Below, in pieces: positions 43,424-55,826 of a DNA stretch of 64,000 nt. The DNA lies in the NCBI GenBank assembly GCA_963662155.1, contig OY759261.1, forward strand, positions 35,220,522 to 35,284,521. The letters are read 5' to 3'. The first letter of the stretch is position 1. Each line of letters begins with the position of its first letter. Origin of the DNA: Lamellibrachia columna. Taxonomy: Eukaryota > Annelida > Polychaeta > Sabellida > Siboglinidae. Both the position numbers and the translations under genes were made by a program. Below the pieces are notes generated by a model that was not told the DNA's origin, ran no database searches, and saw nothing but the letters and a program-made list of their open reading frames with translations.

Positions 43424-44260
43424 GTGTAGATTGTATATCAGAAAGTACTCATTCTCACACACGACAATAAATAAATGGAACAAATTATCTACAGATTGTA
43501 TAAATGCTAGCTGCGTGAATATATTATTTTTTTGCAAATATCTTAGAAGAGCGGGTTACACACAGATGAACAATTGTTGGACTCTCGATAAATATCTTAG
43601 AAGGGCGGGTTACACACAGATGAACAATTGTTGGACTCTCGACAAATATCTTAGAAGAGCGGGTTACACACAGATGAACAATTGTTGGACTCTCGACAAA
43701 TATCTTAGAAGAGCGGGTTACACACAGATGAACAATGGTTGGACTCTCGACAAATATCTCAGAAGAGCGGGTTACACACAGATGAACAATTGTTGGACTC
43801 TCGACAAATATCTTAGAAGAGCGGGTTACACACAGATGAACAATTGTTGGACTCTCGACAAATATCTTAGAAGAGCGGGTTACACACAGATGAACAATTG
43901 TTGGACTCTCGACAAATATCTTAGAAGAGCGGGATACACGCAGATGAACAATTGTTGGACTCTCGACAAATATCTTAGAAGAGCGGGTTACACGCAGATG
44001 AACAATTGTTGGACTCTCGACAAATATCTTAGAAGAGCGGGTTACACACAGATGAACAATTGTTGGACTCTCGACAAATATCTTAGAAGAGCGGGTTACA
44101 CACAGATGAACAATTGTTGGACTCTCGACAAATATCTTAGAAGAGCGGGTTACACACAGATGAACAATTGTTGGTCTCTCCATAAGCCATTGACTTGTTC
44201 ACTTGCTATATAAATGGGAATTTTGCCTTGGACGGCATTCTTTTTAAATCTTGTTAATGC
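43424..44260 (+). mobile_element. 5'-truncated LINE copy (3' tail) with internal array
   Basis: Flanks of the array match the tail of the 4.3-kb LINE: YIRKYSFSHTTINKWNKLST (against MRKYSFSQGVINEWNKLP) before it, and ATAAGCCATTGACTTGTTCA ... TTTAAATCTTGTTAATG after it (against 6882-6968). The whole insertion is thus a ~200-bp tail copy whose middle has been multiplied. Confidence 0.88.
43538..44185. repeat. 54-bp minisatellite of LINE tail, 12 copies
   Basis: AAATATCTTAGAAGAGCGGG... 54 bp, 12 units, over 95% identical. The single-copy ancestor is visible at 6829-6884 (GGTATTTGATAAGGGCGGGC...GTTGGACTCTCAATAAGCC). In frame it would give KYLRRAGYTQMNNCWTLD repeated within a 260-codon frame, which I read as incidental. 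Confidence 0.95.
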
Positions 44261-44459
44261 AATAACCGTATTAACAATTCAGTCACATACCAATTTTAAG
44301 GTACCTATATTTGACAATTAGTTAAAGTTAGCATTCAACAAACTTAAACAGTGAACATGACAACGTTGAGACCTGTTTCTTATTATGACAATACGCATAA
44401 ATTCGCCTTGCAACTTTGACGCCGATACTACTAATATAATATTATAGTTTAGGATCGAT

Positions 44460-44560
44460 AACAAAGCGTAAGTACACCTCCGATGGGATTCGAACGGGCA
44501 ATCCCCGGCCTAAGAGGTGCTTTATTCATTTCGTCATGGAGGCAGACTTACCGCCAACAA
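44460..44560 (-). repeat. tRNA-like fragment (B-box)
   Basis: The minus strand contains CCCGTTCGAATCCCATCGG, a good B-box/T-loop (GTTCGAATCCC). No matching A-box or acceptor stem was found, so a SINE relic is more likely than a tRNA gene. Confidence 0.4.
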
Positions 44561-44739
44561 GGTTTCTTTGTAAGATATCTGCATAAATGAGGATGCCGCA
44601 CGTCTCACGATTCTCACAGGCGAAGGTCTGTTCTCATTAGTTACACTCGCCTGGAATGGAAGATAAGGTATGGTTGTTTTGTGTAATACCAGTGACGTTG
44701 ATCTCAATTCATATGTCGAGACATATTTCAGTTCGCTGC

Positions 44740-46775
44740 ACTTTATTAAAGGTCCCTCCTCAATTCGGCATACTTTAATGGTCCCTCCTCAATTCGGCGT
44801 ACTTTATAGGTCCCTCATAAATTTGGCGTATTTTAAAGGTCCCTCGTCAATTCGGCGTATTTTACAGGTCCCTTCTCAATTTGGCATACTTTAAAAGTCC
44901 CTCGTCAATTCGGCATACTTTAAAAGTCCCTCGTCAATTCGGCGTACTTTAAAGGTCCCTCGTCAGTTCAGTGTATTTTAAAGATCCCTCGTCAATTCGC
45001 GGTACTTTAAAGGAAACTCGTCAATTCGGCATACTTTAAAAGTCCCTAGTCAGTTCGGTGTACTTTAAAGGTCCCTCATCAATTCGGCATAATTTAATGG
45101 TCCGTCGTCAATTCGGCGTACTTTAAAGGTCCCTCGTCAGTTCAGCATATTTTAAAGGTCCCTTGTGAATTCGGCATATTTTAAGGTCCGTCGTCAATTA
45201 AAGTATGCCGAATTGATGTACGGCGTACTTTAAAGGTTCCTCGTCAATTCGGCGTGCTTTCAAGGTCCATCTTCGATTCGGCATACTTTAAAGGTCCCTC
45301 ATCAATTCAGCATAATTTAAAGCTTCCTCATTAATTCGGCATACTTTAAAGGACTCTCATCAATTCGGCGTACTTGAAAGGTCCCTCGTCAGTTTGGCGT
45401 ATTTTAAAGGTCCCTTGTGAATTTGGCATATGTTAAGGTCCCTCGTCAATTCGGCATATTTTAAAGGTCCCTCGTCAATTCGGCATTCCTTAAAGGAACC
45501 TCGTCAATTCAGCGTAGTTTAAATGTCCCTCGTCAATTCGGCATTCTTTAAAGGTCCCTCCTCAATTCAGCGTACTTTAAAGGTTCCTCGTCAGTTTGAT
45601 GTATTTTAAAGGTCCCTCGTCAATTCGGCATACTTTACAGGTCCCTCGTCAATTCTGCGTACATTAAAGGTCCCTCGTCAATTTGGCGTGGCTTAAAGGT
45701 GTCTTGTCAATTCAGCATACTGTATAGGTCCCTCTTCAATTTGGCGCACTTTAAAGGTCCCTCATCAATTTGGCGTATTTTAAAGGTCCCTTGTAAATTC
45801 GGCATATTTTAATGGTCCGTTGTCAATTCGGCGTTCTTTAAAGGTCCCTCGTCAGTTCGGCGTATTTTAAAGGTCCTTCATCAATTCGGCATACTTTAAA
45901 TATCCCTCGTCAATTCAGTGTAATTTATAGGTCCCTCATCAACTCGGCGTACTTTAAAGGTCCCTCGTCAATTCGGCATACTTTAAAGGTCCCTCATCAA
46001 GTCGGGGTACTTTAATGGACCCTCTTCAATTCTGCACACTTTAAAGGTCCCTCATCAATTCTGCATACTTTAAAGGTCCCTCATCAATACGGCATACTTT
46101 AAAGGTCCCTCCTCAATTCGGCGTACTTTAAAGGTCCCCCTCAATTTGGCATACTTTAAAAGTCCCTCGCCAATTCGGCATACTTTAAAGATCCCTCGTC
46201 AGTTCGGCGTATTTTAAAGGTCCTTCATCAATTCGGCATACTTTTAAGGTCCTTCGAGTCAATTCGGCGTACTTTAGAGGTCCCTCATCAATTCGGCGTA
46301 CTTTAAAGGTCTCTCGTCAATTCGCGGTACTTTAAAGGACTCTCATCAATTCGGAATTCTGTAAAGGTCCCTCATCACTTCAGCATATTTTAAAGGTCCC
46401 TTATGAATTCGGCATATTTTAAGGTCCCTCGTCAATTCGTTATACTTTAATGGTCTATCGTCAATTCAGCGTACTTTAAAGGTCCCTCATCAATTCGGCG
46501 TACTTTAAAGGACCCTCTTCAACTCAACGCGCTTTAAAAGTCCCTCATCAATTCGGCATACTTTAAAGGTCCCTCATCAATTCGGCATACTTTAAAGGTC
46601 CCTCGTCAATTCGGCAAACTTTAAAGGTCAACCTCAATTCGGCGTACTTTAAAAGTCCCTCGTCAATTCGGCGTACTTTAAAGATCCCTCGTTAGTTTGG
46701 CGTATTTTAAAGGTCCTTCATCAATTTGGCATACTTTAAAGGTTCCTCTTCAATTCGGCGTACTTTAAAGAGTTT
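44740..46775. repeat. 29-bp degenerate minisatellite, ~70 copies
   Basis: GGTCCCTCGTCAATTCGGCG + TACTTTAAA with 10-20% variation between units. One short inverted unit (AATTAAAGTATGCCGAATTG, about 45196-45215) interrupts it. Regular and old-looking. No coding sense. Confidence 0.93.
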
Positions 46776-46864
46776 TTCACTCATCTCGTTCATTTCAAAT
46801 CCATTTTGTGACAAATTAAACCTCTCTAGTACGCACAACAACAAATGATAGCTTTTTTATGTTA

Positions 46865-47040
46865 AATCATCAGCCCGGGACCTTCTACGCGCAAAGCGAA
46901 TGGTCTACCGCTAAGCCGTGACAGTTCACATGTAAACATGCACTGAATTCGCTATGTATTCTGCAGGCCATCCCGTGACATTGTCGTCTTAACTGTCAAT
47001 TCTGTTTCTGTTTATTTTCCTCTGTGATAATGACATTGTG
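46865..47040 (-). mobile_element. SINE-like tRNA-derived repeat
   Basis: The minus strand reads CACGGCTTAGCGGTAGACCA ... GGTCCCGGGCTG, closely matching 53405-53475, with shared flank CAGTTAAGACGACAATGTCACGG and GGCCTGCAGAATRCATARCGAATTC before it. It has a tRNA-type A-box (TTAGCGGTAGACC). The B-box is decayed here. Confidence 0.6.
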
Positions 47041-47079
47041 AGTGATTCATGAAAATATATGAAAGGAGGCCTTCCTGAC

Positions 47080-47300
47080 ATTCTTGTATGTTGGTCATAT
47101 ATATGACACCATATGTTATATCCTGCTGAAGCGAATTAATATTATTGCACTTAACATACTGTTTCCTATTTGTGAGATAGCTCTTAAAGCACTTGAGTGG
47201 AGTACCCTTTATTCCATAGAATTCAAGTGTATGTAATAGGATTTGATGGTCAATTGTATCGAAAGGTTTACTTAGATCCCGAAAATGCCCCCCTTCTAAA
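47080..47300 (-). mobile_element. LINE reverse-transcriptase fragment
   Basis: The minus strand encodes DLSKPFDTIDHQILLHTLEF, YGIKGTPLKCFKSYLTNRKQ YV, i.e. RT motif A (AFDT.DH..LL) and the following YGI.G....F.SYL.NR.Q block. Short, without frameshift in this piece. Family differs from the 4.3-kb element. Confidence 0.85.
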
Positions 47301-47679
47301 CATCATTAATCATATTAATCCTGTTTATGGCAACCGAGCCAACGCATTGAGTCATCACAGTACTTGTTAGTTCCACAATATGAAGTTAATGTGTTTTGTA
47401 GACAAAGCGATACATTATCCATACCAGTCTGTCAGCCTGTTGCATCACTAATAACTAGAACAAACAGGTGATTTAGTGGGACCCATTAGTGGACCGAAGA
47501 GAATGCTTCACTGGAGACAACAATATGATAATGCAGTTTTCTTATTCAATTAAAAATAATATTGTCATATAATATCCAAAGCCTTCCAAGATGCACTCTG
47601 TCGACATTTTGTAATAACTATTATTTTTTTAGGCCCCTATAAAGATATACCTCATAGTCTATGATAAATACCAGGGAAA

Positions 47680-47795
47680 CCATGGTAAAATACCATGCTG
47701 CTTTGAAACAGGTAAACCGTGGTAAAATACCATGGTGCTTTGAAACAGGTAAACCATGGTAAAATACCATGGTGCTTTGAAACAGGTAAACCGTG
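47680..47795. repeat. 37-bp repeat, 3 copies
   Basis: TAAACCRTGGTAAAATACCATGGTGCTTTGAAACAGG. The unit is partly palindromic (CCATGGTAAAATACCATGG). Confidence 0.85.
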
Positions 47796-47884
47796 GTATA
47801 CCATATATTTACCATACACAATATATGAAAAAGCATGGTCTACCACAGTTTACCATGTAATGTCATAGTATACCAGGAGTTATA

Positions 47885-48010
47885 GGAGGAAGAGAGAGAG
47901 AAATGGGAGGAGAGGGGGAGGAGAGAGGAGGAAGAGAAGAAGAGAGAGAGAAAGGTGGGGGGAGAGAGAGGGGAGAGAGGACGAAGAGAAGAAGAAGAGA
48001 ACAAGAAAGT
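47885..48010. repeat. GA-rich low-complexity tract
   Basis: Runs of GAGAGA/GGGAG/GAAGAA. Confidence 0.85.
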
Positions 48011-48319
48011 TTATTTTACTCCGTTTGTGAAAAAATAAAAATTTAACGATAGAAGAAAATGTGCATTAATACGTTCAAGTGGAAAAGTACAAAAACAATA
48101 TTACTTAACAAGGGTTCAGTGACTCCTATAAAGATTTTACAGTTTCTCTCATAGGAGCCACCAATGAAATATAATTAACTAACTCATTTATACAAAAGGT
48201 TGTGACAGGGCGTGTGTGCAGACGGAGAAAGAGTGTGCAGGAATATTTGAATGTATATATTGAGATATGTGTGATAATATGTAATATTAATTATAATAGA
48301 TAGTAGTCGTGCATTCATA

Positions 48320-51300
48320 TATGTATTACTGATTAAGTTGAATTTGATAGCAAGTATAGCAATTTAGTATTGTACACGTATCTCCATATTTTTGTAATAA
48401 ATATGTTTTTGCATAATTTGCAAAATCTTGTAAACTGTGAATTCCTATCTTCTATTTGTATGGTCTTATTTATAACATGTGGAAAGCTATATCTAAGACA
48501 CATTTTGGCAAATTCATGTTTAACTCTGAATAAGTATATGTCAGTTGTACACCTTGTGTTATGATTGTGTATAATTGGGGTTATTTTCCAGTTTAATAAG
48601 TAGGCAGGTAATTTTGTATGCATGTATTTAAAATAAATTTAAGTTAATGTAATTTTAATAAATCATCTATTTTTAAAATAGTAAGTTTTTAAAAAGTGGT
48701 TCTGTATGTAAATTTTATTTAGTTAAGGTTAAAATCTGCATAGCTTTTGAATTTTCATAACTCTGCTAACTTGGTAACCCCATACCATGATACAATAGTT
48801 AATATGAGATAATATTAGTGTATTATATATATATACAAAATATTTTTAGAGGCAACACATGCTTTAATCTGTTTAATATGCCAACATTTTTGGAACACTT
48901 GTTTGATATTTTTTCAGTGTGTTTTTTCCAATTTAAGTTTGTATCTAAAGTCAGTCCTAAAAAAATTAATTCTTCCACTCGTTCTATGTTGATATTAAAG
49001 GCGTAGTGGTTGAAAATGTGTGTTTAACTTTATTTGGAATTTGAAAGGTCTTATATTTGGATTTATATTTGTTTAATGATAATTTATTAATATTAAGCCA
49101 TTCCATTATTTTTAAGAATTCATCATTTACTGCAGATTCAGTGCTTTTGTTTGGTATGTTGTCATTAAAGGATTTGATACATACTAAAGTTAAAATTTTG
49201 CTGGCTTTTGGGAAATTGTTTATCTATATTATAAATAACAAGGGACCAAGGACAGATCCTTGTGGTACACCAAAGTTTATAGATAACAAGGGACCAAGGA
49301 CAGATCCTTGTGGTACACCAAAGTTTATAGATAACAAGGGACCAAGGACAGATCCTTGTGGTACACCAAAGGTTATAGATAACAAGGGACCAAGGACAGA
49401 TCCTTGCGGTACACCAAAGTTTATAGATAACAAGGGACCAAGGACAGATCCTTGTGGTACACCAACGTTTATAAATAACAAGGGACCAAGGACAGATCCT
49501 TGCGATACACCAAAGTTTATAGATAACAAGGGACCAAGGACAGATCCTCGCGGTACACCAAAGTTTATAAATAACAAGGGACCAAGGACAGATCCTTGCG
49601 GTACACCAAAGTTTATAGATAAGATATCAGATTTAGCATTTTCAAATTTGACATACTGATTTCGATTATTTAAATAGATTTAAGTAAATTCAGGGAAGAT
49701 CCATCTAAACCATAATATGTTAATTTGGTTAATAGTATTGAATGATCAAGAGTGTCAAATGTCTTAGAGAGGTCAATGCTGTACATCATTGTTATCCGTT
49801 TGTGTAATTATTCTGTCTGCTAGTTCAAATGTTGCATATTCAGTTGAGTGGTTCTGTCTAAAGCCAAACTGATTTTCAAAATAAAGTTTATTATCGTTGA
49901 AATATGCATATAACTGACTATATATTGTTTTCTCTAGTACGTTTGATGTAATAGGAAGGAGAGAAATGGGTCTATCATTTTTAAATAGTGATGAATCATC
50001 TTTCTTGAAAATAGGATTAACTTTGGCAATTTTGGGTTTGTCAGGGAATATACCTGTATTTATAACTTGGTTTATTAATAGGGTTAATGATTTAATGATG
50101 GCAGGTTAAATTATTTTCAACAGTTTTGAAGAAATACCATCACAATTACAACTGTTTTTTTTTGTTGGAAGGCTTTCTATAATGTTCTTTATGGTTTCTT
50201 TATGTACGTTTTAAAAACATAGTCAACTCGCTTTTTTACGTAAAAACTACAATCTTTATTTCCATCATACGGAATACCTTGTGCAATAGTTTGACCTATA
50301 CTTGTAAAATAGTTTTTGAATTTATTTGCAATATCCGTTTTGTCTATTATATTAATGCCATTTTCTTTAAAATAAAGTATTTTGTTTGCTTTATTTTTAG
50401 AAAGAATTTCATCTATGATTTTCCAAGTATTTCTAATGTTATTTTTGGAACGTTTACAGCATAACTCAAACTAACTTTTTTGGCTGCACAAATATTTTTC
50501 TTTAATATTGAGTTAAACTTTTTAAAGTTGGTGAGAATGACATCATAGTTTGTTGAGTTTGAGTTAGACATTTTAAATTGTTTATAAAATGAATCTCGAT
50601 ATTTGATTGACTTTAGAAGACCCTGTGTGATCTAAGTAGAATGTTTATGTTTATATTTATTGAATTTCATGATTTTGATTGGCTTGTGCTTATCCTTTGC
50701 TTGCATAATTTCTCACGTATTATGTTGTAATTTAAATTTGGATCAGGCTTAGGACATATTATATTTAGTTTGTTGTAGATTTTCTCAGAGTATAGTTCAT
50801 TTTTTAAATTATGCATTGCTACTTAATTTTGTAAATTTACTCTTATGAATTGAGGAGGAAGCTTAGTTTTAGACTGATATCCATGAATAGGAAGTATGGT
50901 TGATGATTAGAAAGAGCTTTAGTGAAGATCCCTGCTGTACTGTCTAATACAAATTTATTTAACAAACAGAAAAAAGTTGTCTATCAATATTCCATTAGTT
51001 CGAGTTAAGCGAGTTGGAAATGTACTTTATAATAGAGACTGCATGATGTCATAGTATAACAAAATCACTGTATATTCTATTTTCGTTAATTTTGAGTAAA
51101 TTAATGTTGAAGTCCCCTGTGATAATGAATTTACTGTTATTTTCCAGCATAGATAAAGTCATCGATTAATTTTTTTATACTCTCATTACATGATCTTGGT
51201 GGTCTATATATGTTGCAAATAGTAATAGTCTTTGATAAGTTGCTTCAAATTATTTAAATTATCAACCCCTCCCAATGTTCCTACATAATGATATTAATTT

Positions 51301-51735
51301 TTACTGCATAATTATATTGTTTATCTACATATATTATTAACCCACCTTTGTTACTGCAGGTCTTCCCTTGAGCTATTAATTTGTATCCCTCTAAACTGAA
51401 TTGAGATAAATTCTTATTTTTGGATTTCCATGTCTCTTGTAAACATATAATACTAAATTTAAAGTTTATAGTATTGAGGAGCTCAACAAATATTTCAAGT
51501 TCGTCGAATTTAGCATTTATGGATTGTGCATTTGCACTTAGGATATTAAATTTATCTGGATTACTGTTAACTAACAAGTGAAACTTATCGATATCATAAT
51601 ATGATGAACGGCGTATCAATTGGAGTTCATTATTTTCAGCATTATTTTTGTTTGTATCAAGAAGATTATTTAAACAACTGCCTTGGATACCCCCTAAGTA
51701 TGAGAGAAATGCTTCATCAAAAGTCATTGGTTAAG
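48320..51735 (-). mobile_element. near full-length but decayed LINE (endonuclease + RT)
   Basis: Reading the minus strand from 51727: MTFDEAFLSYLGG..., then the endonuclease start FNILSANAQSINAKFDELE, FSIICLQETW, GGLIIYVDKQYNY. Down the strand: RT motif A SIDLSKTFDTLDHSILL (about 49785-49730), motif B GVPQGSVLGPLLFII (multiplied, see array), NNFPKASKILTL, then the palm remainder. The C-terminal end is NHNTRCTTD...LRYSFPHVIN (about 48560-48450). Many stops and shifts. Structure and order fit a CR1/L2-like element of a different family from the 4.3-kb one. Confidence 0.9.
49233..49622 (-). repeat. 48-bp minisatellite of the RT motif B, 8 copies
   Basis: AAGTTTATAGATAACAAGGG + ACCAAGGACAGATCCTTGTGGTACACCA. 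On the minus strand every unit encodes GVPQGSVLGPLL(S/F)INF. The 3' neighbour continues as FII-stop-INNFPKASK, the normal sequence after motif B, so the unit clearly came from the host LINE at 48.3-51.7 kb. Confidence 0.95.
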
Positions 51736-52079
51736 ATCGAAAAAGACAAAATTAAAGTAGTTAAGTCACTAAATGTGTGTGAAATGTTTTGCAAAAAAAT
51801 TAAAGTAGGTTTAATTATATCCTGTGTATGAGCTAATGCTACACTTTGCTCAGTGTGAGCCGATGAGTAAGTTGATGAGTAAAACAAAACTAAGGTACAA
51901 TGAGAATTAAAGCACGCTAGTGGAATCGTAACCATACAAAATGGTTTAACGACAATCTAGGTATGACATGCGGGTATACACCAGCTGATATGATATACAC
52001 AGGATCATGTATATGTAATTACAATTTGACAAAACATTAAAAAATGTAAGATAAAAGTAATATGCAAATCATATGTAAA

Positions 52080-52480
52080 CACAGAGAGAGAGATAGATAG
52101 AGAGAGAAAGATATGGAGATAAGGAGAGAGGTGGAGAGGGAGAGAGCGAGAGACAGAGGGGAAGAGGGGGATAGGGGGAGAGAGAAAGTGGAGAGAGTGT
52201 GGGGAGGAGGGAGAGAGAGAGGGAGAGAGAGAAAGAGAAGGGGGAAGTGGAGAGAGGAGGAGAGAAGGAGATATGAAGAGAGAGAATTGGGGAGGAGAGA
52301 GAGTAAGAGGAGAGGGAGAGAGAGAGGGGTAGAAGAGAGGGGGAGAGAGAAGGGGAATGGGAGTGTAGGGGAAAGTGAGAAGGGGTAGAACCAGGGAAAC
52401 AGAGAGAGAGGAGAGAGAGAAAAAAAAGAGAGAGAGATAGGGAGAGAGAGAGCCATAGAGACACAGAGAGAGGTATATAC

Positions 52481-52555
<75 letters not shown>

Positions 52556-52970
52556 TAGAGAAATGGGGAGGGTGGGTGCAGGGGAGGGAAGAGAGAGGGG
52601 AGAGAGAGAGGGAGTGAGAGAGAGAGAAAGAAGTAGAGAAGGGAGAGAGGGGAGGAGGAGAGAAGAAGAGAGTGGAATGGGAGGAGTGGAGAGAGGAAAA
52701 GATGAAGAGACGGAGAGAGAGAGAAATGTGGGAGGGGGGAGATAGTGAGGGAAGGAATGAGAATGGGGAAGGTGTGTGAGAGAGAGATAGAGAGAGGGGG
52801 TGCTGAGGAGGGGAGAGGGAGGGATATATATAGTGACAGGTAGAGATGGAGAGGGGGAGGGAGAGAGATGGGGGAGAGAGAGGGAGAGAGAGAAGGGGGA
52901 GGGAGGAGGAGTGAGAGAGACAGAGGGGAGAGAGACAGAGGGAGAGGTGGATGGAGAGAGAGAGATAGAG

Positions 52971-53011
<41 letters not shown>

Positions 53012-53025
53012 AGGAGAGAGATCGG
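52080..53025. repeat. GA-rich low-complexity tract (~950 bp) with internal (TA)n
   Basis: Almost pure purine on the plus strand, with GAGAGA runs, a TA run at 52477-52500 and a GA run at 52501-52545. Frames of over 340 codons on the minus strand (Ser/Leu/Pro only) are compositional artefacts. Confidence 0.95.
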
Positions 53026-53261
53026 AATTGCATAACTCATATATATGTACAAAAAACAAGACGTATAACAATTGGTAAAAACATAGATGCAATCCCAGGT
53101 TGACGGCGGAACCAAGGTTGTTGTATTCATATACGGTAGAAATATAACTTCAAGTAATCGTCAATAAACTGGTTGTAATAGATTGTAATAGTATTACATT
53201 GCGTAGTAATAATACAGCAATTTATATTTAAGATATTTTGATGAATCACTCACAAAGTCAA

Positions 53262-53480
53262 TCTCACAGAGGACAATAAATGAATGGAAAAATGTCTGTA
53301 AATGTTACCAATGTGAATATGTTTTAAACGATATTGACAATTAAGACGACAACGTCACGAGAAGGCCTGCAGAATGCATAACGAATTCATTCCAACTTTA
53401 CATGTGAGCCGTCGCGGCTTAGCGGTAGACCGTTAGCTTTGCGCAAGGAACATCCCGGCTTCAATCCGCGGTATGGCCGA
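53262..53480 (+). mobile_element. composite of LINE tail fragment and tRNA-like SINE
   Basis: 53262-53330 (CTCACAGAGGACAATAAATG AATGG...AATGTGAATATGTTT) matches the tail of the 4.3-kb LINE (6740-6815). After GACAATTAAGACGACAACGTC and GGCCTGCAGAATGCATAACG it continues with a tRNA-like segment at 53405-53475 (CGCGGCTTAGCGGTAGACCG ... CCCGGCTTCAATCCGCGG) with both A- and B-box-like motifs. The same order exists, inverted, at 46865-47040. Confidence 0.6.
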
Positions 53481-54050
53481 TTTACATTTTTTCTCGTTTA
53501 ATGTTCTTCTTATTATTATTAATTAATTATATTTAGTGCAATATTCGCTTTTGTTTAATCTCGCTGATTGACAATGTGTGGCAGTGCGGATCTAGGATTT
53601 GACCAACGGGGGATGCAGCCACCCATGAAAGAGGGTCCGGGGGAATGTATTTACTGTTCTTGAAATGGTGTATTCCGGGGCATTACGTAGCAAACGTATG
53701 TTCCGACCTCTGATGGGTGATTTGTGAACCACCACGAATAATTGTATCATTATATTAATGAAACGAACAAAACAAAATTAGATCAAGGAACGCATTAAAA
53801 CATTTAATACATCAAGTATTGTGCGTACAACCAGTGTGCGGGTTAGTGAGCATCAGTTTATAGCAGTTCAACAAGAGCTCAGAGGATTATATTGCAATAA
53901 CAAAGCAGATAGTTACAGTACGACAATATTATTAACTAATAATACTAAACGGTCACATTAGGTGGTGTGTACTACTAAGATAATACATACATGTGGTGAT
54001 GCCAGGCACCGGCAATAGTAGCATAATGTGTTAGAAGGAACAATATACGT
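53481..54050. other. no gene recognised
   Basis: AT-rich unique-looking sequence. Confidence 0.4.
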
Positions 54051-54245
54051 GTGCACAACAAGTCATACACGGTGGAACGTTTTATAGTTCAGTTAGAAGG
54101 ACCACACCTCCTTACAACACATGCCTTGAGTGATGCATAACAAGTCAGACACGGTGGAAAGTATCATAGTTCAGTTAGAGCGCCACATCCCCATACAATG
54201 CCTTGAGTGATGCACAACAAGTCAGACACGGTGGAAAGTATGAGA
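54050..54245. repeat. ~81-bp repeat, 3 copies
   Basis: TGCACAACAAGTCAGACACGGTGGAA...GTTCAGTTAGARS recurs at about 54051, 54133 and 54213 with small indels. Confidence 0.8.
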
Positions 54246-54797
54246 GAAAGAATGTGGAAGGCTCCCATGGAAATAACTATGCATAAAATGTGCAACTTAT
54301 ATTTAATAGTTATGTAATTTTATTAAATTTAAGCATGTCATGAGGGGGTGAAGTGTTCACAATAGTCTATATTAAGAATGGAGCGACATTTTTTTTTGCA
54401 TAATGGATAATTTTATAATATGGGTTCTACGTGTGGATCCCCACATAATGATTCCGTATGTCAAGTAGGAATACACTGAAGAGTAATACATTATTTTAAG
54501 GGAGGCAACTAGAAGAAAAAGTTAACATTATCTTATGCGTATAGAACATGGGTTACATTATTTTTACACGCATTTGTGTGTTCTTGTCAATAAAGGCTTT
54601 CATCTCTATGAAGGCCTATAAATGTCATACATTTTGTGCGCTGAATTATCGTATTAGACATTGTTAGACACAATACTTCATTTTGAATAGGAGAGAATTT
54701 GAGACATCTAAGGATAGCTTATTCGCATGAAAACAGTCAGCTAATTTTTAAAGTTCGTTATTCACATCTTTATATAGATAATTTATTTGTTTTCCAG

Positions 54798-55245
<448 letters not shown>

Positions 55246-55538
55246 TGACGACAAGTCAATAGCAAGTCAACATGTGCAGTCATGGCCATGGATCGTTTGG
55301 TGAAGATGTGTTCCAGTCGTGGTGTACAAATCCCCCTGGTACTTTACAAGTACCTCTCACCATTGATCAGATTCGGAGCGAAAGCTGCGACGATCAGAGT
55401 ATCGTCACACATTCATCATCATTAGACCTGACCAGGCCCAACCTTAGAGTGGGACGGAGCTCCTAAAACATAGAACATTCAGTTTCCTCATGGAGGAATG
55501 AAATAAGCCGCACTACTGGCCAATCATAGGACATATAC

Positions 55539-55709
55539 ATGGTGGTAGATGCGACGAAGACCAACAAAGGCGAACTGCTGCAAACAGTACCCAATTACCT
55601 TGAAGGTCGAATCGAGGAGGAGGCCGACACCCTCAGTCGACACACTTATTGCCTTCTATGCAAACAACGTTTCCCCCAGAAACGTTCTAGTGAGGTCCTC
55701 TCATATTGA
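55539..55709 (+). CDS. small hypothetical ORF with a CxxC motif
   Basis: ATG at 55539 opens a 56-codon frame: MVVDATKTNKGELLQTVPNY, LEGRIEEEADTLSRHTYCLL, CKQRFPQK. Composition and the HTYCLLC pair look like real protein, unlike the longer overlapping frame (55549-56121). It runs into the first 27-bp repeats and stops. It could be a fragment of a mobile-element protein carried between the two satellite blocks. I do not recognise the family. Confidence 0.35.
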   Translation: MVVDATKTNKGELLQTVPNYLEGRIEEEADTLSRHTYCLLCKQRFPQKRSSEVLSY

Positions 55710-55826
55710 CTTCCTAGTGAGGTCCTCCCATACTGACGTTCTAGTGAGGTCCTCCCATGCTGATGTCCTAGCGAGGTCCTCTCATGCTGACGTTCTAGTG
55801 AGGTCCTCCCATACTGACGTTCTCGC
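55684..55826. repeat. 27-bp minisatellite, ~5 copies
   Basis: GTTCTAGTGAGGTCCTCCCATACTGAC. Grown at the end of the small ORF (first copy inside it). Confidence 0.9.

Noticed and set aside
44460..44560. Functional tRNA gene on the minus strand
   Set aside because: B-box only. No A-box, acceptor stem or terminator was found.
7487..46775. CRISPR array
   Set aside because: Many regular arrays exist, but units are contiguous copies without unique spacers, and the DNA is eukaryotic.
52005..53130. Ser/Leu/Pro-rich frames of 342-353 codons
   Set aside because: Pure CT-rich low-complexity sequence with three overlapping open frames.
53405..53475. Functional tRNA gene
   Set aside because: A- and B-box-like motifs are present but the arms do not pair into a cloverleaf, and a related copy exists at 46.9 kb with conserved flanks, as for a SINE.
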